In this document: in pieces, positions 47,801-59,800 of the stretch
Numbering within the stretch: the stretch's first letter is position 1
Layout of the letters: every line of letters starts with the position of its first letter
Origin: Apostichopus japonicus
Lineage: Eukaryota; Echinodermata; Holothuroidea; Aspidochirotida; Stichopodidae
DNA length: 64,000 bases
NCBI RefSeq assembly: GCF_037975245.1
Contig: NC_092563.1
Coordinates: 10,033,001 to 10,097,000 of the forward strand
Direction: 5' to 3'
Position numbers and translations under genes: made by a program
The notes under the pieces: generated by a model
What the model was told of the DNA's origin: nothing
Seen by the model: only the letters and a program-made list of their open reading frames with translations
The model's database searches: none

Positions 47801-50800
47801 ATGGCATTGGCCTATCACGTCAACTAACTACAGTGTAACCGTATACGCGAAGGTTTCTGTGTATATACTCACACATTGAGTTATAGCATATGCACAATAC
47901 CGGAGGGAATGTTTACTTTCACAGTCTGCGTGACATTCCAGATGTTTCATTGTTTGACGATGAAAGTCGTCTGCGTTCTTTCCATGGCAGTATAAGTAAC
48001 TTGAGTACTGTCTGTAAAATAATTAAATTTACCACTTTAGAACTTGCATAATAGGCATAATATCTTTTATTTTGCCAATAACATTTTTATTTCCATGTGC
48101 TCCAACACCATCATAACAAATCTTGACAAACTACTATGAAAGTAATGAGATTTCATCAGTAGACAGAGAAGTGAATGAAAATTGTTACATGAATGTAATA
48201 AAGTGTAGCAATTCAAGCATAATGTACCTCAACAGGCTATCCGTGTGAGGAACATTCAAAGTAACATTCGGGACCTCGCACAATGGGGACCTCGCATGCT
48301 AGTAGCATGGACGTACCTCCATGGTATTACCCTGTCGAGATATTCTCATGCTATCACTGCGGTCCGTCACAGTCGGACAACTATACGTTGACGAACTACA
48401 AATTTTGAGTTCCCACTTACACTGCCATCAGGTATGGTCACCCTCGGACATATAGAGACCACCTCACGGTGCCACCCTCAACCAAAGGGAAACCTAACAC
48501 CTATGGAACACCTTCTTTCATTCTCGTAGACAATCGTCAAGCATAGGTTCATATTCGGAGGTGGATTAGGGACAAGTTCGTACGTCCTCGCAGATTAGGG
48601 GTTCACCCAAGATGACCACTATCTTAGCTCTTGGCACACGGAAAGAATATCAGAATAAGTAATCACATTTCAACATGCAATGATCACGGAAACCACTATA
48701 TAGATTGATATGAAATCATCTTTATCACTAACTACTCCATACATTGATTTCTTCGCAACAACAAATACAAGAACGAAGAACATACAACACTTACCTACTG
48801 ACTGGTTCTCGTAAAATGACCACTATTTTAGCATTTGGTTGAAATTCGTGAAGGAGATCTGCCATTACGAATGGTGGTTCAGTTGCCTCCGGGTATAAGG
48901 TCATCCAATTCTCTCCTATGTCCCAAGAAGTTGTAACGGAGCCATCGCCTGTGACAATACAAACAGCGTCATTTTAACCACGAGAAAAATCATCCTCTAA
49001 TACACTCTAAACACAATCTAGTCAAGCGAGGCTAAAGTCTAGTCATATCGACTGGTTTACGTTAGTCAACGATTATCCCGCCATAATCTTGGTAGAGATG
49101 CCTTCACGACTAACCCAAAAGGTCGCCTGACCAGAACATAATGGTCACAGTTCTATTTTAATCTGGTCCTACAATAAATGTCAGCACTGGGACGAAACTC
49201 ACTAGTCAATCAGGTTGATATATTCGTCACATGAAAAAGCGCGGGGAAATATTAACAATTGTAGCGCCACGGTACGGCCTAGCGTACTGCACTGAACTAT
49301 AGTACATTGTACACATACGTACACGACGAGCAAGGAACGTACAGCAGGGAGTTAGCAGCCAGACGGTTACGGTACGAAAAATCAAAAAAATATGATCATC
49401 CAGTGATATTGTCAGTAACCATTGCAAGGTTAGTATATTAGACCAGTTTTCTTTGGGCCTTTGGCCAGTGTCGTTTGTTAGTCACTTAAAAAGTATATAG
49501 TATATTAGACCATAAAGTGTGTATTTTCGATTATTCCAACTTGTGTACGAACAAGCTAAGATCTAGGTCCTAGGCTAGGCCTATCATGCAGTAGCTATAG
49601 GCGAATTGCCTAACGTTAAACCTAATGACGTTACAGACCGGCAGCCCAGGGCACTTTGATCAAACGAACGAGGTACCAATATCTGAGTATTGGAACATTT
49701 GTGGAAAAACCCAGTATATCCAAAAGTGGATGTCTGCCGTGGTTTTTCGCTCTGCTGCATGTGGCCCCTGGGGCCGGTTAAAGGGGGCCCAAAAATGCAT
49801 CTGATCAAACGAACGAGGTACCACTCGAAACCAATGTCAACTTAATGCATGAATGCCACATAGTACTGAATGGCCCATGCCAGACAAATTTTCTGCTGCA
49901 AAGGGCCCGCCAGACGCCCAAGAAGGGCCCCTAAAAAAATGCATCTGATCAAACGAACGAGGTACCACTTGAAACCAATGTCAACTTAATGCATGAATGC
50001 CACAAAGTACTGAATGGCCTATGCCAGAAAATTTTCTACTGCTAACGGCCCGCCAGACGCCCCCAAATATGGCCCAAAATGCCCATTATCGTATCATTGA
50101 CCCAGATTAAATATGCAAGGTACCACTCAAAACCGGTTTGGAACCACACAAAAACAATATTAAATGCAAAAGTACTTTCCACAGAGTAAAGAACTGCCAA
50201 TGCAAGACAAATTTTCTTCTGCATAGGTCCCACCAGATAGAAAGAATAGGTGGCCCAATGTGGCCCTATATATGGGCCTAAAGAATTGGATATATGTGCC
50301 TTGTAACATGACATTTCAAGCTCATGGTTATATTGTTTCCAGCATAAATTGGAGTTACTGTACACAAGACCAGTGTTTTATCTTATTTAGCTATTCGCTG
50401 CTCTAAGCAAAATAAAGATAACACTTTCACCTAAGCCTCTAAATATTTTAGGATTTGCTGGCCTGGGCAAAAATTACAGTTCCCCACATTATAATTCTAA
50501 CACTCTGAGGAAGAGTCTTGCCTGGCTTGGATCCACAGAACTACGGTTGGAAGAGCAAGAATGGGTGCTACAGCCCTGACTGGTTTGAGGGACCGGCTCT
50601 CCCAGATCATCTATTCCAAGAGGGGGAACTGAGCGAAGATTTTCAAAGTAGCCGACCAGACGTGGCTTCCGAGTTTGATGCCGATGATTCAAGTACTGAA
50701 CCATCTTGGAGTGATGACTCCGACGATGAAACATAGATTTGAGCTTCCAATGTCTTTTTAGAATCAAGTTCATGGGAATACTTAATTTTCATAAACTTAC

Positions 50801-53800
50801 TAATGATTCTTTTGAGATCTGTCTGAATGACAAATGCAGTGTCTTTTTACATCACACACTCCAGTGTTTAATCACTGTCAAGAGACATGAATTCTCAGTT
50901 CTTATGCTTCGAACCTAACATGTGTCATGTTCAGAGTAATCACATAGTGATCTTTTGTTACTATCTTTGCCAATTATGATTTTAGTACATTTTAAACTAG
51001 CAAGATGACTTTCTTGAAAGGTAAAAGATTCCTTCATAGATGAAAACAAAAACCCTCATCTAGCATTCATATTTCTGAAAAATGGATGCCACATCTATTT
51101 GTTGGACTTGTTACAAGCTATTCGAATTGAATTAGTGTAATGATGGAAGTTCTAAAAGACCAAGATGGAGTAATATAGGCCAATTACTCATTTTATATTT
51201 TGTATCAAGGAATGGAGTCATACGTGGTGATATCAGTATTTGTTTGTTCAATCTTAGCATTTTAAGTCCTTTAAAGAGTGTACCTAGCATAAAGGTACAT
51301 ATACATTTATATGCTTCAATTATGTATCTTTCAAAAACCATATTGGACAGTTTCAACCCAAACCTTTATCGTTAAGTACACGTTATAAAGCATTTTCACC
51401 ATTGTTTGATAATTGTTTCTTTGTCTGAGCTTAAGAAACAAAACAATCTCTTTTGTTCGACTACATGTATGTCTTAAGATGACACTTAAGCGTTCTTTCT
51501 CAAGATTTTAAACTTTGTAGATTTACAATGCTAACGTAAACACAGTGTTTCAAGATACAAAATGATTTTGGGTTTCTTATTTACAATACATAAACTGATT
51601 TTAATCTGCTCCAGTGTTTCCAGCGAAACAAAGTAACTGCCAAGTTAAACACTGCTCACGATACAAAGTACTGTCTGGATAAAAGAAAAAAGAATGGATA
51701 AAAGGAAAAAGAATGGATTTGAGAATGCATTATAACTGTCAGGATCTCCCTCAAAGACTGAGTTCGCGTCATTTTTGTTTTGCTCAATGAAATGTTCAGT
51801 AATTGATACACCTACTAGTATACTAATCTCATTATTCCATGGGCCTATGTAGCGGGAAGGAATTTGAATAATTCAGGATGTTCTTGATTGTTATAGATTG
51901 GTTTCTTGTGGTATCTTAACTATTTAAACTGTATACTTTTTTTTACGTGTGGTGTCCACTTTGCAGAAGAAAATTTGTATTGTATTGGCATTTCTTTACT
52001 CTGTGGAATGCTACAAATGTCATGTCACAAGACACATATAGTCTGCATCGATATACAATTCATTAGGCCCATATAGGGCCGCATTGGGCCACCTATACTT
52101 TCCATCAAGTGGGACCTATGCAGAAGAAAATTTGTCTTGCATTGGCAGTTCTTTACTCTGTGGAAAGTACCTTTGCATTTAATATTGGTTTTGTGTGGTA
52201 CCAACTATGATTGATCATGGCCCATTTGGGGGCCCTCTTTTAGTGTGTCTGTTAGCCCGTTTGTAGCAGAAAATTTGTCTGGCATGATGATTTCCATAGT
52301 CTGTAAGATCAACCCGAACATTCCAAACCGATTTTGAGTGGTACCTTGCATATTTAATCTGGGTCAATGCTACGCTAACGGGCATTTGGGCCATATTTGG
52401 GGGCGTCTGGCGGGCCATTAGCAGCAGAAACTTTGTCTGGCATAGGCCATTCAGTACTTTTTGGCATTCATGCATTAAGTTGACATTGGTTTCAAGTGGT
52501 ACCTCGTTCGTTTGATCAAATGCATTTTTAGGGGCCCTTTTGGGGCGTCTGGCGGGCCCTTTGTAGCAGAAAATTTGTCTGGCATGATGATTTCCATAGT
52601 CTGTAAGATCAACCCGAACATTCCGAACCGGTTTTGAGTGGTACCTTGCATATTTAATCTGGGTCAATGCTACGCTAATGGGCATTTGGGCCATATTTGG
52701 GGGCGTCTGGCGGGCCCTTAGCAGCAGAAAATTTGTCTGGCATAGGCCATTCAGTACTTTGTGGCATTCATGCATTAAGTTGACATTGGTTTCAAGTGGT
52801 ACCTCGTTCGTTTGATCAGATGCATTTTTTTAGGGGCCCTTCTTGGGCGTCTGGCGGGCCCTTTGCAGCAGAAAATTTGTCTGACATGGGCCATTCAGTA
52901 CTATGTGGCATTCATGCATTAAGTTGACATTGGTTTCGAGTGGTACCTCGTTCGTTTGATCAGATGCATTTTTGGGCCCCCTTTAACCGGCCCCAGGGGC
53001 CACATGCAGCAGAGCGACCACGGCAGACATCCACTTTTGTATATATATTGGGTTTTTCCACAAATGTTCCAATACTCAGATATTGCTACCTCGTTCGTTT
53101 GATCAAAGTGCACTGGGCTGCCGGTCTATTAAGCTGCCTTGTAGTTGTAGTAGTTGTACAGCACAGTTTATCGTAACAGTAGGCCTCCGTATATTTACAG
53201 TATCATGGTGGCCCCGGTATGCACGCGTTTCTCATGTTTGCAATGGATAATTTCTTTACAAAATAACAAACCTAAATTAAACTTAATATTTATAATCTGT
53301 ATTAGAAACTTTAGCCTTAGGGGGATAGGACCTTGGCTATATTATTCTTGAAATATTTTAGGGGGATAAATTCACAGCAGTGTTTCTCTTGCACTTTCAG
53401 GGGGGACATAGCCTAGGCTTAGGTCCTAGGCCATATTATTTATACCTAGATTAGGTGTGAGTTAAGGATTAGCCTCCAATTAGGGTCACCCTAAGATAAC
53501 GAATTAACTAGAATAGTGTGTATGGGATTGTGTAGTTGCGTCCGAAACTGTTACACTAAATAAGCTGATTATTCCTAGGGCCCTATAGCCCCCGCCCCCA
53601 GGCCTAGCCCTAAATAGTTTTCATAAAATACAGAGGCTAGGCCTATGTTTCATACGAAACATCAACTGAACATGACGCCAATCTTTTACTACCAGTTTGT
53701 CCACTGACCATCCTATCCAACAATCCCGTTAACAATTCACAGGAGACTACACTCCCCCTTCCAAAATAAACATTGGGGACCTTGGAGCAATCTAACAGCC

Positions 53801-56800
53801 TATTGCTGCCACAGCTGTGTCATATCAATTTATAGGCCTAGTTGTCAGTAATATAGAGGGGGAATATTTCTGGACAATTGCACTGACTTGTCCGGAATTT
53901 TTGGCTAAAATTTGTTATATATTCTAGCTGCATGAGTTGGGACAATTTTTTCTGCTATTTTTTAATTTGTACAAAACAGTTCCGATTCAGAACAAAGGTG
54001 GGTGGGTGTTTAATTTGTTGTAGCTGTTTGTAGGGAGTCATATAGCCTTGGACTAGGCTTTTTTCAAGATGGAATATTCCTCGCTTTACCTGTGGTACCG
54101 TGAACCGCAGTTGATCCCCCTAGGCTAACCCTAATTCCATTGGAAAAAAAATAGGACATCTTTTACGGGGTGTTTCATTCAACTTTTTGGAAATACAACA
54201 ATTTCAAACATAAATGTATTTGGTTATCATTGTACACTTGACAAATGAAAATGTTGCTACCATAGCGGATTGATTAATGTTTGCACATGTTTCTTTTCCA
54301 TACAGGTATCAAATGCATTCAGGCTTCTGTATCACTGCATAGTAATTTCACTTTCATTTCTACTGTACATTTTAGTAATGGGATGTGATTAAATAGTTGA
54401 ATTGTGACTGGTATCGTACCGTACATGTTTACCCACATGCTGTACAAAATATGCACATGAACATTAGGGATGCGAACAAATGACAAAAGTTGTATGTTTA
54501 TCACATTGGCAGATAGACGTCGTTTAATTGTGGAAGAGGATGCTACTAGCGAAGTGGTTAAGAAAGTCTATTCTTGGCTATTTGAAGATGAAGAGGTACT
54601 GTATTAATATGTCTTTGTAGATATTATTTATTATACAGTAGTCTGCGTAAAAGTAAAATTCAATCATGTGGTTTCAAAAGTTATTGACATTTGAATATAT
54701 TCACTTTATGCCCACCACTTGTTCGAACCACGACTTTGTTTTTCAAAAATCAATTCAAGACAGTGTTGCGCTAAGCAGCGCGATTGCAGGATTCCCACAC
54801 TTTTTTTGCTGATACCGCTATTGGGAATTTGTAGGGGGGATGTTCCCCCTTAAAAAGAAAACCACTTTGTTTTATTCTGAGCTAGAGCCCGATCTATACC
54901 TTTATCAGCAAGATCACTCCGCAAAACCTCATGTCCTCATCCCAAGACTTGGGGAGCCTACTGCTCCTACATTGACCAGCTACAGTAGTCTCTCTCTACT
55001 TCTTTACCAATTCGCATCTTCCATCCCTTTCGACATGTCTAAACCATCTCAATCTACGTCTCTGAACATAATCCCGAATATGTGTTAGTCCTAAGCGATC
55101 TCTTAACTTCTCAGGTGAATTTACCATATGTACTGTATAATCTAATTGATCTCATTTAACCATAGATACTACTTGAATTAAAGCGACTTGAAGGAAAGAC
55201 GACAATGGCACAGTTGCTTGGTGAAGGGCTTTCCAAGTATGGAGATGCCATAATCCGCTGCACTTTGAAGATGAAGCATCCCACTGTCATAGATACATCC
55301 ATGGAGAAGGACGAGGGTGCCCGTTAAGGTACTAAGGTAGTAACAATTCAATCTGTAATTCACTATTCAAGTGATCATCACCCAGGTATGTGCTGGGTCT
55401 TCAAAATGGACTACGAGCAAAGTCTGAGGCAGGGGTGGATGCAAAATATGTCTTGGTAAGGGGTATAACCATTCAGATGTATGGTAGTGAAAAATAAACA
55501 CCTTCATTAGACATTAACGTTTGTCGTCTTGCATCATACAGTCTGAGGAAAATAGGGCGCATCCGTACATACTCAGACTGTGGTAGCACTAAAAGGCTAG
55601 TGCACGCATTTGTCTCTTCACATCTTGACTCTTGCAACAGACTCATTTATGGACTGCCAAATAAGCTCCAGCGTTGTACGAGCTGCCAGGTTGGTTACCT
55701 TATCTAGGAAGTGTGAACACATAACCCCCATCCTTGTAAATCTCCACTGGTTACAAGTGAAGAAGCGTATCATGTGTAAGTTAATGCTTCTGACCTACAA
55801 AATATTAAATAAACTTGCTCCATACTATCTATGTAAACTTCTCAATATCAATGAACCGGTACATATTCTCAGGTCAAATGCTGCTACAACACTTATTGTA
55901 CAAATGTCAGCACCATTACTTACGGTGAGAGTTCTTTTTTCAGCAGCTGCTAAACTCTGAAACCAACTACCACCACATGTTTGAAATGCTAAATCTATAT
56001 GTAAATTTAGGACCTTGTTAAGACTTACTAGCAGAGGGTTGTGTGATTTTAAATTATGCTGATTTATATCAGTGGTTTTTTTTAAATCACTGATTTAAAT
56101 CACTTTTCTAATTCTTGGCAGGAAAAGTTGAATTTGTGGTCAGCATATTCTCTGAAATCAAGCAGTTCCTTATAAAATAGAGTCTCAATCAAGTATCAAA
56201 GCAATTTCAGTAAATCTGGGGGGGGGGGGGGGTTGTATTTTCAGGGAGAAAAATCCTTGTCACATACACCGGTATGGCATGAGGCCTATCATGCTAAAAC
56301 AAATTGAACAATTCTAGAAATTGCCTGCTAGAATCCCCTCAGAGTTCAGTTAAGTTCAGTAGAATAAGGATCAGGATGGACCCTGTGAAAGACCCTGTAC
56401 CACAGATAACCCAGACTGCCAGATATGATCATGGATGAACACAATCAAGTGCTCAGATGATAACGAGACAGGCTGTGTATTGACGGTAGATTGCATAAAT
56501 TATGGCTGTGAAGTACTTCATTTGGTACAAACAAGTGTCTGTGTTCAACAAAGGGAAATTGGTACAGTATCATGGGCCCCTTAGTGGAGGGGATAAAGGG
56601 CCTAATTTTGAAATTATATTCAAGACTGTTGACTTCCCTTGATTGTCCCGAAATCAAATTAAATCATTGGGCTGACTGCTCGTATGTGATATGGGTGGGT
56701 ATAGATGTTTTTGGAAGATTTACGTAACATTTGAGAGGAAATTGAACTTTTGATTATTGCAAAATTTATTCGATTATTAAAAAAAAAAAAAAATCAACTC

Positions 56801-59800
56801 TGAATTAGCATTTATATTTGCAATATGGGTAATGTTTTGTATAATTATATTTTTTCTGTGTGCAGTGCATTGCAGCATTGTGGTCTTGGACGGAATGCCC
56901 TATATAAAAACGTTTTATTATGATTAAGGTTATTATAACATGTTTGAAGTTATGGATATGGATATAGAATGTCTATTCCAATTTCCAAAAATATATTGTT
57001 CAATATGCAAATCCATGGGTGGAAGTAGGTGGTATGTGACAACCTGCCCCCACTTCTCCCTATATGCCTATATGTATTATAGGCTACACGATATGCAGTT
57101 TGATCCATTTATATGATGCAATGTTACATTGTTACAAGCTGAGTATATGGAAATCTAGTCTACTTACTCTACTTTGGAAACAAGAGGCATTTCAATTTAT
57201 CACTGTCTGCATATTCTCAAATAATATCTTCCTTGTTCAACTTTCACACTAGTTCATGCTCTGTTGCCAGCTGAATCCTGAGGTTCAAATTTTCATGTGT
57301 CAATCTGCTTGCTAGTCTGCTCTCTATTATCTTCATTTTACTGAAGACCTCAGAATATGATATATGGTTGTTAATTCAGGGAAAACATGTTCTCGGACTT
57401 CAGGAATCTGTAGGTATCAATGAAACCTATCTGCTTTGGGTCCAAGATACGAGTTTGACAACTGATACATATTCTTGACAAATGGAGCAACTCTTTCAAT
57501 ACAATCTCAGTATTTGATATTTTTCCATTAATGTTTCTATATTTTGCTTCAAATGTTCCTTATCAGTTATCATTGTCTTGAATCCCTCAAGCTGAAACAA
57601 TGACATGGATGCAATCATTTTTTATGGCCCATGCCAGTAGGGGCCCACGACAAATAACTGAACAATTGGCATAACTTAAAGATGCTTGCTTGGGTTGAGC
57701 TCATACTTGATATTAGTTAGCTAAGTTGCCTAGACCTTATCAAATGATACAAATATCTTTGCTGAAAATAAGACCTGTGATGTATTTAGTACTCTACTTT
57801 AATATTATCACCTAAGCAATTTATCGAGTATTGAGTATTGCTCTCCGGACTGCAGATGAGTGAATCTGTGATATTTTTGTCCTATCGATGTTACGAAATA
57901 TGACATAATATCACTCTTCTGAAATGTCATGATGTTATGAGTGCTTTAACATTCTGTTGTTGATTTTTCTTTTAGAGTCTAGAATGCATGCAGCAATTCT
58001 GTCAGTTCCGACTCTACTGAATGAGAAGTTGGGTGCTATGATTGTATTTGCAGATGAGGATAGTGTAAGTACCCAATGTATTATTTAAATCAACAGTATG
58101 TAAACTATGGGTCAAGGCCATCAGAGGTGGTCTGATATTGTATGTTACAGTGTCGAGGGTTCATCATGATAGTGCCCTGGTAGTGTTTCCTTTGGGGTAT
58201 TCAGCAATTTTAGGTCTGATGCCATATGGGCTATTTCAGGAAATAACTCAAAATTAATATTTTCCTACAGATTGTATGGTCACAATGCTTAGAGTTTAAT
58301 TGTCACGATAGTGTTTTGGTAGTGCTCCTTTGGGGTGTTTGGAATTTTAGGCCAAAGGTCATGTATGGGCCATATGGGCCATTTTGAACTCCTGAACTCC
58401 GCCTGAAATCACACAAAATGTTTCTTTTCCTATGAATTCTATGGTGCAGTGTTGAGCATTTTTCACACTGGTACTTAGGTAGTGCCTCCTTTGGGTTTTT
58501 AGGATTTGGGGGCCTAAGTCACCTGTAGACCATATGGGCCAATTTATGAAATCACTCAAAATGATACTTTTCATACAAATTTGCCCTAAAATTGGTTTAG
58601 CCCTAACATTTGTTGGGGCATCTTTTGGCATCCTTATTTCTGGGGGCCTTGAAATATTTGGGCCCTGAAAACCTTCTGTCTGCAACAAAGGCCCGCACAT
58701 CTGATCATTATTCCCTAACTAAATATCACATGTATGACCTGGGAGTGTTCATAGCTGTAAATATAGTAAGGGCATCATCACAAAGGTAGAATAGACTAGT
58801 ATGTATGTGATAACTGGAACAGAATGTTGGACAGATTTCAATCTGTAGTTGCAGTAACCATAACCCAATGTGGATTTCCTGATCAGCCCCAAGTGTATTA
58901 AAATCATCTAGTGGAATGAATCCCTACCATGATGTAATTAGCTGTAACAAGATGTCATAACTCATGGCAAATATTCATTTCTCTCTAAAATACACGGAAC
59001 CAGTGCACCATTTAGCTCTGTTGTTTCATTTATACTCTGCTATTATTTATATCATCAAAAATAGTATTACTTGTAGTGAATACGATGTACTGTAAATTGA
59101 TTTGAAAAAATATTTAAGAAATTATTTATTTTGATTCCTTCGTTGGTGGAGTACATTTGTTTGTTGGTCACTCATGGCCATCACGGTCGATCAGCCACCC
59201 CTCCCATTTTCTGAAACTGGAAAGCGCTGTATATTGAATACATATACCTTAATATCTTTGCAGGTTACAGACTTGTCAGACGTGCCAGTTTATATCCAGG
59301 TGTTGCATATATATATATATCCATGTGCAATTATTTGGCAGTGTTCTATGTCCTAAATATGGCATAGAGCCTTTGCTGAAGAAAACCCTTCAGTTTTTAA
59401 AAAAATCATTTTGAATGTTGATGATACTACACCGGCAGATAAATCAGTCAATAAAATTCTGGAGAAACTAAACATGCAAATCGCTAAAAATTGATGGCCT
59501 AATTACTGCTCCAGTCACCTACCATTTTTTGTACAGTTTTTTTGGCTCAAACTGTCATCACATTTATAACATAGAATACTGCCTATCAATTGCACTAGCA
59601 TATATGAGTCAAAATAGGCTAAGGTGTTATAAAACTGTAACTAACTTGCAAATAATAAGTCATTGAAAATTTTTTCATTATCATTTGAGCTGTTGCGTGT
59701 GTTAGTTTTGACTTACAAAATGTTGTTATTTTTGGTTACGATGCCGAAGGCCGAGTAACCTATGCGATCAAGTTGGCGTGTGTGAGGGTGCGTTTGTTTG

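Larger units (their letters stand above)
49634..53128. mobile_element. nested fold-back element, ~3.5 kb
   Basis: Long inverted arms (about 49634-50390 and 52040-53128). Both start C/T-AGACCGGCAGCCCAG then GCACTTTGATCAAACGAACG, and TTA flanks both ends (49631-49633 and 53129-53131). This fits a 3-bp TTA duplication as in PIF/Harbinger, though the outermost base differs between ends. Each arm holds reiterated ~150-bp subunits (TGATCAAACGAACGAGGTAC ... GGCGTCTGGCGGGCC), including an exact 300-bp period at 52261/52561. The centre (50400-52040) is mostly unique with one coding-like stretch. Confidence 0.75.

Noticed and set aside
49440-49520. Possible terminus of another element (AGTATATTAGACC repeats)
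   Set aside because: A short direct repeat of GTATATTAGACCA only; no partner end or target duplication found.
52215-52775. 186-codon minus-strand frame with two similar halves
   Set aside because: Explained by the exact 300-bp DNA duplication in the fold-back arm; similar frames appear only where arm repeats are in register.
54745-54790. hAT-like terminus CAGTGTTGCGCTAAGCAG
   Set aside because: No matching inverted end was found within several hundred bases, so the element cannot be delimited.
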